Shown here in pieces: positions 14,917 through 23,656 of a DNA stretch of 64,000 nt. The translations under genes and the position numbers were made by a program. Positions within the stretch are counted from its first letter, which is position 1. Every line of letters starts with the position of its first letter. The notes under the pieces were generated by a model. The model searched no databases. It was not told where the DNA came from and was given only the letters and a program-made list of their open reading frames with translations. The DNA is from UBA2210 sp036825195 (GTDB lineage Bacteria > Desulfobacterota > Syntrophia > Syntrophales > UBA2210). The stretch spans positions 4,746-68,745 of the forward strand of contig DAISYQ010000013.1 of the NCBI GenBank assembly GCA_036825195.1, written 5' to 3'.

Positions 14917-15177
14917 ATGAAACAGTTTGAGGTCGAAGTTGAAAAGGTAACCGGTTACTGCTCGCATTCCTACGATGCGGGAGACAAATTTGTCTTCAAT
15001 GGGCTGGACACGCCCGACGGATTCTGCGGGGGTGCATACACCACTCTCTTCCCGATCCTTGTCGCGCTTGGCTCCGGAGCCCGGTTCGAATTTGAGGAAG
15101 ATCCGCTCTGCAAGACGAGGATGGCTTGTCCGGACAACGGCAATGTTGTATTCAGGGTCAGATTAATAACCGAATAA
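14917..15177 (+). CDS. TIGR04076 family small protein
   Basis: 86 aa. The layout matches the TIGR04076 family: an N-terminal strand with VTGYCSHSYDAGDKFVF, the central GLDTPDGFCGGAYTTLFPIL and the closing MACPDNGNVVFRVRL. Family members conserve the Cys before the glycine-rich turn, the Cys in G-x-C and the CPD motif near the end; all three are present. Function is unknown, although the Cys pattern hints at metal or redox binding. It is often found in anaerobes. It starts 31 bp after the membrane protein gene. Confidence 0.8.
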   Translation: MKQFEVEVEKVTGYCSHSYDAGDKFVFNGLDTPDGFCGGAYTTLFPILVALGSGARFEFEEDPLCKTRMACPDNGNVVFRVRLITE

Positions 15178-15185
15178 TCAGGACA

Positions 15186-15659
15186 ATGATAGAAATCGTT
15201 GAAGCACATACGGACGAACTGATCGTAAAGGCACAAGAACTTTTTCGGGAATATGCCGGATCACTGGATTTCGATCTGAGTTTTCAGGATTTTAATGCGG
15301 AACTGGAGAATCTTTCCGGCCAGTACTCACCTCCCACCGGCGATCTGTTTCTGGCCGTATCGGGAACCCAGATCGCAGGCTGTGCAGGGCTTCGGTATTT
15401 CGCGGAAGGAATTTGCGAAATGAAACGATTATATGTGCGGCCAACCCACAGAGGTAACAATGCTGGCAGGGAATTGGCAGAATCCGTTATCAGGGCCGGA
15501 AAACGATTCGGCTATGAACGGATGAGAATAGATACTTTGCCGTCAATGGAAACCGCAAACCGGTTGTATGAGTCGTTGGGCTTTGTGGAAATAGAACCGT
15601 ACCGATACAACCCCGTTGCTGGGGCGCGGTATCTGGAATTAGACTTAACACAGTGGTAG
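15186..15659 (+). CDS. GNAT family N-acetyltransferase
   Basis: 157 aa from the ATG at 15186, eight bases after the stop of the TIGR04076 gene and preceded by CAGGA. Motifs: LFLAVSGTQIAGCAGLRYF, CEMKRLYVRPTHRGNNAGRELAE (acetyl-CoA loop with THRGNNAG) and MRIDTLPSMETANRLYESLGF. The end YNPVAGARYLELDL is typical of the subgroup sometimes annotated as acetylating peptide or amine substrates. The substrate is not predictable. Confidence 0.85.
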   Translation: MIEIVEAHTDELIVKAQELFREYAGSLDFDLSFQDFNAELENLSGQYSPPTGDLFLAVSGTQIAGCAGLRYFAEGICEMKRLYVRPTHRGNNAGRELAESVIRAGKRFGYERMRIDTLPSMETANRLYESLGFVEIEPYRYNPVAGARYLELDLTQW

Positions 15660-15786
15660 CAAGCAACACAGGTGGTTGGGACTTATTGACGGTTGTGTTG
15701 CTCCTCGCTCCGAATTCAAAAGGGTTTTCTTTAACGATCGATGGTTCTGGTCTGAGGAGCACAATTGCAAGCCATTTATCTCTGGA

Positions 15787-16455
15787 TTATATTCTCGAGT
15801 AGGGGCATTCTTTTCTGCACACGTTGCAGGCGAGCAGCCACCCGCCGCCCTCCGTCGAAGTGGCACTGATCTCCCTGCACCTCTTTTGATTGATGCTTAC
15901 CCCATCCAGCGCCGTCTGAGGGCATGATTCGAGACAGATCCGACAATTCTCAGGACAACTCGTTTCCGTTACGTCATCAGGTATCAGTTCGAGGTTTGAT
16001 ATGACGGCCCCCAGCCAGAGTCGATTTCCGTATGTGCGGTTTAGCAGCAAGGTGTTTTTCCCTATAAACCCCAATCCGGCCAGGTGAGCAGAATGTTTAA
16101 GGGAGAGTATCCCTCTTCCGTACCGTTCTTGTTCGTTCCAGTATTCATATGGTTCGGATGAGGGGATCGGTACCGCTGTGTATCCTTCCTCTTCGATCTT
16201 CACAGACAGTCTTACCGAAATATCGTCTATCCGTTCGATGAGAATATCTCTTACCAGGGTATAGGGCGCATTTGAGTTTGCCTCAAAAACGCTCTTGGTA
16301 AATTGCTTTCCAAACACGATTACCGATTGTGTATCAGGCAGTATGTCATGAGGGTGAAAACCTCGCGGTGCATCGGTGAAGCGGTCGACACTGGCGATTC
16401 CGCAGATATCGGCACCCAGATGATAGACGGTATCTTTTATACAATCAGTATCCAA
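15787..16455 (-). CDS. QueG-like [4Fe-4S] protein (epoxyqueuosine reductase family)
   Basis: 222 aa. The N-terminal half resembles the cobalamin-binding region of QueG and reductive-dehalogenase relatives (LGADICGIASVDRF, SVIVFGKQFT, AHLAGLGFIGKNTLLLN). The C-terminal ferredoxin part has CPENCRICLESCP, a further Cys, and CNVCRKECP, giving two [4Fe-4S] sites. True QueG is about 350 aa with C-terminal HEAT-like repeats; those are absent, so this is a shorter paralogue of unknown substrate rather than the queuosine enzyme. Two other QueG-like genes lie at 39661 and 43892. Confidence 0.8.
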   Translation of the reverse strand: MDTDCIKDTVYHLGADICGIASVDRFTDAPRGFHPHDILPDTQSVIVFGKQFTKSVFEANSNAPYTLVRDILIERIDDISVRLSVKIEEEGYTAVPIPSSEPYEYWNEQERYGRGILSLKHSAHLAGLGFIGKNTLLLNRTYGNRLWLGAVISNLELIPDDVTETSCPENCRICLESCPQTALDGVSINQKRCREISATSTEGGGWLLACNVCRKECPYSRI

Positions 16456-16671
16456 GGTATGATTCTCTTCCTTTCGCGTAGTAGGTTCTTTACGGCGGTA
16501 TGTACAACTGTGCCGCCTGAACGTTGTTTCATACTTTTAAGTTAAATCCCGGACCGATTTCACTGGCAGGGATACCGCCGCTCACTCCCTGGTTGTTCAG
16601 ATCGGGTTCGTACATAACAACAACGATGTCGTTGTCCCATTCGTCACACTTTACTATGATTGCCGTATGCT

Positions 16672-16989
16672 TTACAGGTAATCTTCACGTGGAGGAGTGA
16701 AGTAATCCAACACCTCTCCTGCTTCGATGATTTCGATGCTGTGTTCGACATTGGCCGGTATGGAATATGAATCTCCCGGACCGATTTCCGTATTATTCTC
16801 GGAAAATTTGATCCTGTATCGCCCGCTCAGTACATAGCCGCTTTGTTCATTGGCGTGGCTGTGAAAGAGAACACGATCTTCCGGTTTGTACAGCATCTTT
16901 GTCACCATGGACTCCGGTCCGTGGGACAGCACCAAGAAATCAACGCCATGAAAACTTTTTCTTTTTCCTTCTCGTGATGTGACGATCAT
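16672..16989 (-). CDS. Small cupin-domain protein
   Basis: 105 aa, a single conserved beta-barrel. Metal-ligand motif 1 is present as HSHANEQSGYVLSGRYRI (HxH, then E or Q and G), and motif 2 as GDSYSIPANVEHSIEI (PxxxxH). Single-domain cupins of this type bind a divalent metal and act as sugar- or small-molecule-binding proteins or dioxygenase-like enzymes. The downstream interval to 16456 (216 bp) holds a short in-frame coding-like stretch without a start, reported under findings. Confidence 0.8.
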   Translation of the reverse strand: MIVTSREGKRKSFHGVDFLVLSHGPESMVTKMLYKPEDRVLFHSHANEQSGYVLSGRYRIKFSENNTEIGPGDSYSIPANVEHSIEIIEAGEVLDYFTPPREDYL

Positions 16990-17093
16990 TTTACCTCCTC
17001 TTGCGAATACTGTCTTTCATGCTCCTATACCCCTTGTGAGAAAATAGATTACATCATGTCTGATTCACCTCTTCACTCTTCCAATCTTCCCGT

Positions 17094-17774
17094 TCACCGA
17101 GTGGCCAATATCCCTTCCAGATAAGCTGTCACGGCATGTAGATCGGGGAATATCCGGTCAGCCACCGTATCAATGCCCTGCGCAGGGGGCTCGATATCGG
17201 GGATCATGAACGGGCGCATCTTTGCCTTCGCCGCGGAGAGTATCCCGCTGTTCGAATCTTCGAGGACGATACATTGTTGTGGCTTGACCCGCAATCGATC
17301 TGCCGCCAGAAGAAAGATATCGGGCGCCGGTTTCCCATGTGGAACCTCGTCCCCATAGACAACGGCATCGAATCGAACCGACAGTCGGGCTTTTTCGAGC
17401 AAGACTTCCGCACGTGAGCGCTCTGTTGATGTGGCGACGGCCGTCAGAACTACGTGGTTTTCCAGCAGATCGAGGAGTTCCAGCAGTCCTTTTTTCAGAG
17501 GAATTCCCCGCTGTTCAATGATGTCATCGGTATACCGAATGCGTAGTGCACGGGCACAGTCAAAGTCGAAGGTCGAACCTAGGGCCTGTTCATACAACAT
17601 GCGTGTGTCGTGAACGTCTCGCCCGATACTCTGAATAATGAGTGCTTCCGGAATCTCACAGTGATATGTTCGTCCTGCCCGCTGCCACGCCTCAATGGCG
17701 ATGCGTTCGGTGTCGAACATGAGACCGTCCATATCGAAAATCACGGCGGAAATATCAGATCTCGTTCTCAACAT
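17094..17774 (-). CDS. HAD-superfamily phosphatase, beta-phosphoglucomutase-like
   Basis: 226 aa. HAD motif I is AVIFDMDGLMFDTE near residue 12 (nucleophile and acid/base Asp), motif II is TAVATSTERSRAE, motif III is the Lys in VPHGKPAPDIF, and motif IV is CIVLEDSNSG. The helical cap between motif I and II is of type C1, as in YcjU, YniC and phosphoglycolate phosphatases. It should act on a small phosphorylated metabolite, probably a sugar phosphate. The closing residues suggest full length. It is transcribed toward the cupin gene. Confidence 0.87.
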   Translation of the reverse strand: MLRTRSDISAVIFDMDGLMFDTERIAIEAWQRAGRTYHCEIPEALIIQSIGRDVHDTRMLYEQALGSTFDFDCARALRIRYTDDIIEQRGIPLKKGLLELLDLLENHVVLTAVATSTERSRAEVLLEKARLSVRFDAVVYGDEVPHGKPAPDIFLLAADRLRVKPQQCIVLEDSNSGILSAAKAKMRPFMIPDIEPPAQGIDTVADRIFPDLHAVTAYLEGILATR

Positions 17775-17824
17775 GATACATGCAGTTCTCCGGGTGGGGG
17801 TCGATGTTACCGTAGGTCATTATG

Positions 17825-18628
17825 TTATATTCCAGCGCATGCCTTAAAGAATGTGTAACAGAAGACGCCGTCGGCTTCGGTTGTTCGATACAGGGCTTTG
17901 ATGCCGTTGTCGAAGACGCTTTCTTCTATGAGACCATTGTTCAAAGCCTTTTCCCTGACACCTTCAATCATTGCCGTAAAGGTATTTCGTGTAAATCCTT
18001 CGACCAGCTCCGGTTTGCTTGCATCTACATAGACCATGCGCGGAGAAACACGGCATTCTTTGAAACCTGCCTGAATGAGCAATGGAAAGAGCTCCCGTCC
18101 TATCAGGGCATTTCCCCCAGCCTGTCTCTGAAGCTCAATCTGACAATTGATCGCCTTGTTTGCGTCTTCGCTGTCAGGATAAAAGTATGTCGACCCGTGA
18201 TCTCCTTCGATGACGGTGATCGTCCCTCCCCGTTTGATGAGACTCTTCAGGCAGATCAAGGCCGCGACCGGATTGTTCAGGTGCTCGAGGACAAAGCATA
18301 CAAAGACATGATCGAAGGAGTGTTCTGCAAAGGGGAGGTGAAAGATATCTCCCTGCTGCAGTGTGACATTGGTAATCCCCTCGGCATGAATATTGTCCTT
18401 CGCCTGAGCGATCGATTCATCCGATATGTCGACAGAAATGAATCGGGCACCGGGACTGTTCTTGGCAAGCGTGACGGTTTGCGAGCCAACGCCGCAACCC
18501 GCTTCCAGGACGAGGCTTCTATCGGGGTATGATGTGTCGGAGTGAAGCAATTCGGTCAGTGTCTGTGCCTGGTCCTGCAGGCGCCGGTTCTCTCTATAGT
18601 TATATCCGTGAACGTATGTATGATTCAT
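17825..18628 (-). CDS. Class I SAM-dependent methyltransferase
   Basis: 267 aa from the ATG at 18628 (MNHTYVHGYNYRENRRLQDQ), preferred because relatives begin at this point; an upstream ATG at 18652 is in frame. Motifs: LVLEAGCGVGSQTVTLA (motif I), FISVDISDESIAQAKDN, VTLQQGDIFHLPFAEHSFDHVFV (motif IV) and GGTITVIEGDHG. The combination with a Y-H-G-Y-x-x-R-E start occurs in a family of stand-alone methyltransferases of unknown substrate. It starts 200 bp from the MscL gene and lies 51 bp upstream of the HAD gene. Confidence 0.85.
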   Translation of the reverse strand: MNHTYVHGYNYRENRRLQDQAQTLTELLHSDTSYPDRSLVLEAGCGVGSQTVTLAKNSPGARFISVDISDESIAQAKDNIHAEGITNVTLQQGDIFHLPFAEHSFDHVFVCFVLEHLNNPVAALICLKSLIKRGGTITVIEGDHGSTYFYPDSEDANKAINCQIELQRQAGGNALIGRELFPLLIQAGFKECRVSPRMVYVDASKPELVEGFTRNTFTAMIEGVREKALNNGLIEESVFDNGIKALYRTTEADGVFCYTFFKACAGI

Positions 18629-18852
18629 AGCTAGTACCTGTCCATATATCAAAGCCCGGGAGACACCTCGTATGCGTTATACCCATAGGGTACCCTCCTG
18701 CTGAGAGACTCGTTCAATCGGAGCACCAGAGGAGATAGGGGAAGGAAAACTCGTACCGCTCAAAATACCGCTCTCAACGAAATGGTTTTAATTTCATTTA
18801 ATGGAATCCTTATTATTCAGTTACCGCTGTATGGCGTGATTCTGGTGAAGGC

Positions 18853-19248
18853 TTACTTTCGCTCCTTCAGTAAATCCCGTATTTCCGTAAGCAGTACTTC
18901 CTGAGCAGGGGGAAGCTTGGGCGCTTCTTCCTCTTTTTTCTTGAAAGAATTAATCGCCTTGACAGCGATAAAAATCGCAAATGCGATGATTATGAAATCG
19001 ACAATCGTTTGTATGAACTTTCCATAACTGATAACCACCGCCGGGATTTCACCCGAAGCTGCTTTTATGGTCAATGCAAGGTTGGTGAAAGCGACTCCAC
19101 CCAAAAGCACGCCTATGGGGGGCATAATTACATCGCCTACAAAGGAAGAAACGATTTTACCAAATGCGGCGCCAATGATGATACCGACCGCCATATCAAC
19201 GACATTTCCTCTTACTGCAAATTCCTTAAATTCTTTCATCATCCCCAT
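18853..19248 (-). CDS. mscL: Large-conductance mechanosensitive channel MscL
   Basis: 131 aa, close to the usual 130-150. The homopentameric inner-membrane channel opens under membrane tension and releases solutes during osmotic downshock. Signature: MKEFKEFAVRGNVVDMAVGIIIGAAFGKIV (TM1 pore lining; glycines and alanines of the constriction retained), VGDVIMPPIGVLLGG, and TM2 FIQTIVDFIIIAFAIFIAVK, followed by the charged cytoplasmic helix ending LLTEIRDLLKER. The start is one of two close ATGs. No gene lies in the 258 bp upstream. Confidence 0.96.
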   Translation of the reverse strand: MGMMKEFKEFAVRGNVVDMAVGIIIGAAFGKIVSSFVGDVIMPPIGVLLGGVAFTNLALTIKAASGEIPAVVISYGKFIQTIVDFIIIAFAIFIAVKAINSFKKKEEEAPKLPPAQEVLLTEIRDLLKERK

Positions 19249-19506
19249 AATAAAACCCTCCTTGCTAAAATAGTGACCGGTTATGGTGCAACCCTAATAA
19301 CCTCTCGACGAAACCTCCCACTGCTTAGCATCGATTAATCCGTATTACGACGAAGTTTACCTGCCCACGGATTGGGCAGGACACAATACTTTATTAGTGT
19401 TTAGATCCTCAATATTTCAAACAACCATTTTTGACTAATAGTTATGTCTATATCCGGGATTGGACCACACTTGTATTCTGATCATTAATATCACCAAAAC
19501 AGGTTG

Positions 19507-19725
19507 TTAAGAAATGCTTTTTTTGAATCGTGAAGGATTGTCGATAAAGGCCTCTATGCAAGAAAGACATATGCAAGATGTGCCTTTTTGTGTATCAGGG
19601 ACCAGATCCAGCAGTTCTTGAGGAATGGTGATTTTGGTGCACCAGCACGGTTCGTCACTATGAGCCATGCATTCATTGTTGGCATGGCAAAAAGGGCATA
19701 TGGTTTCATCTACGATTTTATTCAT
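19507..19725 (-). CDS. Cysteine-rich CWC family protein
   Basis: 72 aa with nine cysteines: CPFCHANNECMA, DEPCWCTK and SCICLSCIEAF. The CWC motif names a small family of zinc- or iron-binding proteins of unknown function. Its ATG overlaps the stop of the large YyaL gene by one base (TAATG), so the two are translationally coupled. Pairing with a thioredoxin-fold protein suggests a thiol or metal role. The assignment to the family is from the motif. Confidence 0.8.
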   Translation of the reverse strand: MNKIVDETICPFCHANNECMAHSDEPCWCTKITIPQELLDLVPDTQKGTSCICLSCIEAFIDNPSRFKKSIS

Positions 19726-21779
19726 TATTTTTTACCCAAAACTAATCTTTGTTGAAGAATTTGTGCTAATGCTTCTTTTACTTCAGTCACAGGATATGTG
19801 CACACTTTATTTTTGCAGATATATATGGTGGTTTGTCCCTCTATCAGTTTATTCTCAAGCAGGGATACCGTTCCTTCATTCTTTCCGCCTGATAAGAACA
19901 CATCGGGCAGGTACTGCGTATCGAATTCTTTTCGTTTTGCCTCAAATTCTTTTCCTACGATAGCTACTTCATAGGACCCTCCGGCAAGCCAGGCCATCAG
20001 AATATCCCAATTTGCGTAATATGCACCGCCGGTTAAAGCGTTTTGCTTTATATTGCTCAGCATTCTTTCTGATTTCCGGATATAATCGTCATTGTAAAAA
20101 TACTGTCCGAGTACAAACAGGTTTTTTGCCATTTGTGAATTTGCGGCTGGAATAACATTGTCGGTTGTTTCTATCTTACGGGCTATTAATGCCGGATCGA
20201 TATCGGATGTGTAATAAAACATCTCCCTCTCTTTGTCATAAAAATGATCAATAGCGTAGGCAGTTAATTGACGCGCCTCCTGTACCCATCTTTCATCGAA
20301 TGTGGCCTGATATAGAGAAATAAAAGCCTCGATCGTGAAGGCATAATCATCCAGAAACGCGTTGATGGACACCGTACCGTTTTTATAATTTCTATGTAAT
20401 CTGCAATCGAGGGTCTTGATTTCCGCGTCGATAAGATAGGCATTTTTCAGGGCTATATCTAAATATTGCTTGTTGTTAAAAACTCTATACGCATCAATAT
20501 AAGCCTTGAGCATAAGGGCATTCCATGAGGTGAGAATCTTATCATCAAGACCCGGTCGAACTCGCCTCGCCCTTTCTTTCAATAGGATCTCTTTTGCCTC
20601 CAGTACCCGTTCAGCTAGTTCGTTTTCCGTGATCTTATAGGTATCCGCTATCTCTTTATCGCTTGCGGATCTGAATAAGATATTCCGTCCGCCTTCCCAG
20701 TTTCCTTTTTCCGTGACGCTGTAATAGTCAATAATTACATCGGCCCTATTGCCCAATGCTCTCTGCAATTCATCCTTTGTCCATACATAAAACTTCCCTT
20801 CTTCCCCTTCACTGTCGGCGTCATACGAAGAATAGAAACCGCCTTCGTTCGATGTCATCTCTCTTTGAATGAAGTCCAGGGTTTCCCGTACAATGAGTTT
20901 GTATCGGGGGTCTTTGGTCAGTTGATAAGCGGCAGCATATAAACTGACGAGTTGCGCGTTATCATACAGCATCTTCTCAAAATGGGGCACTTTCCAGTAG
21001 GGATCGGTAGAATAGCGAGCGAAACCACCACCAATCTGGTCGTAGATTCCGCCATCGGCCATCTTGTGCAAGGTTGTTGTAATGGCCTCCAGCGCGTCCG
21101 CATTTCGGGTCAGATGATGATAGTGAAGCAGGAATTGATAGCCCACGGGCAGGGGAAATTTGGGGGCACCCTTATGTCCCCCGTTGGTGTAATCTATATC
21201 GCTTTTCCAGGCACCAAAAATACGGTCCAAGTCGCCGATGGTGAAATCCGCTTTTCCAGTATTCCCATACAACATTTCGCCGGATCGCACTCCCTGGGTG
21301 AGCGCCTCTGCCTGCTCCTGTGCCTTATCGGGATTTTGTTTCACGAACCGCAATACCTGGGTGAGCATATCAACCCATTGTGCTTGTGGTAAATACGTTA
21401 CGCCATACACAGGCCGACCATCGGGCAGGGCAATGCAATTCAGCGGCCAGCCTCCGCTACCGGTAATCAATTGTACGGCATGCATATACACCTGATCGAT
21501 GTCGGGCCGCTCTTCTCTGTCAACTTTAATAGAGACGAAATTATCGTTCATGAATGTTGCTACTTTTTCGTCATCAAAACTTTCGTGCTCCATAACGTGG
21601 CACCAGTGACAAGCCGCATAACCGATACTTACGATGATCATTTTATTTTCTTTCCGGGCCTTATCCAGGGCTTCTTTCCCCCAGGGATACCAATTGACAG
21701 GATTGTGAGCGTGTTGCAGCAGATAGGGACTGCTCTCGTGAATAAGGTGATTTGTGTGTTTATATTCCGGAGACTTCAT
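19725..21779 (-). CDS. YyaL/DUF255 thioredoxin-domain protein
   Basis: 684 aa, the full length of the SSP411/YyaL family. The N-terminal 160 residues are a thioredoxin-fold domain with the active-site motif GYAACHWCHVMEHESF and then SGGWPLNCIALPDGRPVYGVTYLP. The rest is an alpha/alpha-barrel (AGE/cellobiose-epimerase type): KFPLPVGYQF, GGGFARYSTDPYWKVPHFEKM, GGFYSSYDADSEGEEGKFYVW, RVRPGLDDKILTSWNALMLK. No signal peptide. The biochemical activity is not established. The start is ATG at 21779 after GGAAAGC. It is coupled to the CWC gene downstream. Confidence 0.93.
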   Translation of the reverse strand: MKSPEYKHTNHLIHESSPYLLQHAHNPVNWYPWGKEALDKARKENKMIIVSIGYAACHWCHVMEHESFDDEKVATFMNDNFVSIKVDREERPDIDQVYMHAVQLITGSGGWPLNCIALPDGRPVYGVTYLPQAQWVDMLTQVLRFVKQNPDKAQEQAEALTQGVRSGEMLYGNTGKADFTIGDLDRIFGAWKSDIDYTNGGHKGAPKFPLPVGYQFLLHYHHLTRNADALEAITTTLHKMADGGIYDQIGGGFARYSTDPYWKVPHFEKMLYDNAQLVSLYAAAYQLTKDPRYKLIVRETLDFIQREMTSNEGGFYSSYDADSEGEEGKFYVWTKDELQRALGNRADVIIDYYSVTEKGNWEGGRNILFRSASDKEIADTYKITENELAERVLEAKEILLKERARRVRPGLDDKILTSWNALMLKAYIDAYRVFNNKQYLDIALKNAYLIDAEIKTLDCRLHRNYKNGTVSINAFLDDYAFTIEAFISLYQATFDERWVQEARQLTAYAIDHFYDKEREMFYYTSDIDPALIARKIETTDNVIPAANSQMAKNLFVLGQYFYNDDYIRKSERMLSNIKQNALTGGAYYANWDILMAWLAGGSYEVAIVGKEFEAKRKEFDTQYLPDVFLSGGKNEGTVSLLENKLIEGQTTIYICKNKVCTYPVTEVKEALAQILQQRLVLGKK

Positions 21780-21964
21780 GACGTTGCTTTCCTTTTATGG
21801 TTGCCGGTAAGAAGTTTTAAAAAATAACCATACAGTATGAATACTGCCTCGAATGATAATACCGTGCCAGTAGCTGATGGAATTTGTAACGGTCGTATGT
21901 ATGTTCGCAAAGCAAAACACCGGACCGAAGTAGCAGTCGGGTTGCCTCGCTTCTTCGATGCCTA

Positions 21965-22669
21965 TCACAATGTACCGAGTAAATATTGCTGCCTCTCTTC
22001 TTCGTTAAACTTTTCGATGGCGTACCTGAGCATCGTTCTTGGCATTTTTCGATAATGAGCTTTCAGAAATGCTACTTCTTGAGCTTTGTCTCGCTTCCCA
22101 ACTTCTCTCAACATCCATCCCACAGCCTTATGAATCAAGTCTTCCTGATCGCCGAGCAATTGTTCTGAGATGTGCAAGGTGTCGCCAAATCGGTTTTTTT
22201 TGATGAAGTAAAAGGTGGACATAATCGCTATTCGTCGTTCCCAGAGTGAATCCGATCTTGATAGGTCATCCAATATCGATGTGTCCCGGTCTTCCAGATA
22301 GGGGCCGATAATGTAATGGGCAGAACAATCAACCAAGTCCCAGTTATTTACGTACTGAGTGTTCCTCAAATACAGACAATAGATCTTCTCTTGCTCATCG
22401 GCACGGGAGGTGGAGAAGCGGGCAACTAACAGGATCAAGGCAAAGAACCGAACCTCGTGATACTCGGACCTCAAGAGTTTTTCTGCCACACTCAATGGTG
22501 TGGTCTTATACCGTGTAACTGCCTGACGGATTACCGGAACTCGGATGCCGAGGAACATATCTCCAAAGCCATATTCACCCTCCGCTGTCTTGAAAAAATG
22601 CTGAGAGTGCCTGGCTATTTCCGGATCAGCCAGACTGCACAAATGATCTACTATCTCCTGATATTCCAT
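21965..22669 (-). CDS. AlkD-like DNA alkylation repair protein
   Basis: 234 aa from the ATG at 22669, chosen because AAGGA precedes it by seven bases; in-frame ATGs exist at 22696 and 22708. It is all-helical in HEAT-like repeats. Family features: GIRVPVIRQAVTRYK, LLRSEYHEVRFFALILLV, NNWDLVDCSAHYIIGPYL, WERRIAIMSTFYFIKK, DLIHKAVGWMLREVGKRD and RTMLRYAIEKF. AlkD glycosylases remove cationic N3- and N7-alkylpurines without base flipping; the WD of the substrate region is retained in NNWDLVD. Probably a cytosolic repair enzyme. Confidence 0.88.
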   Translation of the reverse strand: MEYQEIVDHLCSLADPEIARHSQHFFKTAEGEYGFGDMFLGIRVPVIRQAVTRYKTTPLSVAEKLLRSEYHEVRFFALILLVARFSTSRADEQEKIYCLYLRNTQYVNNWDLVDCSAHYIIGPYLEDRDTSILDDLSRSDSLWERRIAIMSTFYFIKKNRFGDTLHISEQLLGDQEDLIHKAVGWMLREVGKRDKAQEVAFLKAHYRKMPRTMLRYAIEKFNEEERQQYLLGTL

Positions 22670-22884
22670 ATGGTAGTCCTTGTCTTCTTCCCGCATGCTG
22701 ATCGACATGTCTCTATTAAACCGCGCAGCTCCAACGTGAACGGTAAGGTTATACTAGGGACGTAGATTTGAACAAAAAGCTAAAGGAGTGGGAGGGCTTC
22801 TATAATTTCCATCAGCCGTAGGCGTAGCCATCACAGTTTTATCTTGATCAGTATGCTCCCGTATTTTGTTTCCGATTCAATGTA

Positions 22885-23397
22885 CTATGTCTGAATACGG
22901 GAGCCCTGAATTGGCGCATCAAGACGTTGCTCGATTACCGTTGATCCCCATTGTGTGCCTGATTGTTCTTCAGCTAACCGGAATCCGTATTTTTCATAGA
23001 GATGTCGTGCCGAATCCAGCCCCTGAAATGTCCAGAGGTAAACGCTATCATATTCTTTGCGTTTACAGAAAGACATTGCTTGCTTCATCAGGTAATTCCC
23101 GGCCCCTTTCCCCCTGAGACTGTCCGACACGATAAACCAGCGAAGATGTCCAATATTGCGGTTCTCTGATGATCCATTGATGGTAATCGAACCTTCAATC
23201 TTTCCATCGACGGATAGTGACCAGACGCAATCCTTAGTCTCATTGTAGTTTCTGATGAAATCGGAAAATTCCGTCGCAACCTTTGCCTCAAAGAAATATC
23301 CAAAGTTCCAGCACTCGGCATAATACTCTGCATGAAGTTCAGCCACACGCCCGATTAGGCCGGGGATATATCCGGTTACTGTTTCAAAAATGCTCAT
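22885..23397 (-). CDS. GNAT family N-acetyltransferase
   Basis: 170 aa. It resembles the acetyltransferase half of MarR-GNAT fusions: start with YIPGLIGRVAELHAEYYAECWNFG, the mid strand GSITINGSS, the acetyl-CoA loop FIVSDSLRGKGAGNYLMKQA and VYLWTFQGLDSARHLYEKYGF. There is no attached HTH domain. Substrate unknown. The two flanking intervals (176 bp and 259 bp) contain no gene that I can support. Confidence 0.85.
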   Translation of the reverse strand: MSIFETVTGYIPGLIGRVAELHAEYYAECWNFGYFFEAKVATEFSDFIRNYNETKDCVWSLSVDGKIEGSITINGSSENRNIGHLRWFIVSDSLRGKGAGNYLMKQAMSFCKRKEYDSVYLWTFQGLDSARHLYEKYGFRLAEEQSGTQWGSTVIEQRLDAPIQGSRIQT

Positions 23398-23656
23398 GGG
23401 TTGGTCCTGATGATGTTGTCAGTTGTCGACCCTTATGGGATTACATTTTTGCCGGCACTCATTATAGCAAACCGGCGACGATATTGAGATGTTTTTTATA
23501 TGGAATTACAGTTTTTGGATGTATAATTGAATAGAGGGGTTGGGATAACCCTGTTCAACCTGTGGGTGTGTGAAAAAAGAAAATAGGAAAGGATACGGTT
23601 CTCAAGCATCGGGATATACCCTCTTGACCCCAAAAAAATCAGGAGGTGAAACGATC

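Noticed and set aside
15060..15100. A GGTTCGAAT sequence resembling a tRNA T-loop
   Set aside because: It lies inside the TIGR04076 reading frame and no acceptor or anticodon stem can be built around it.
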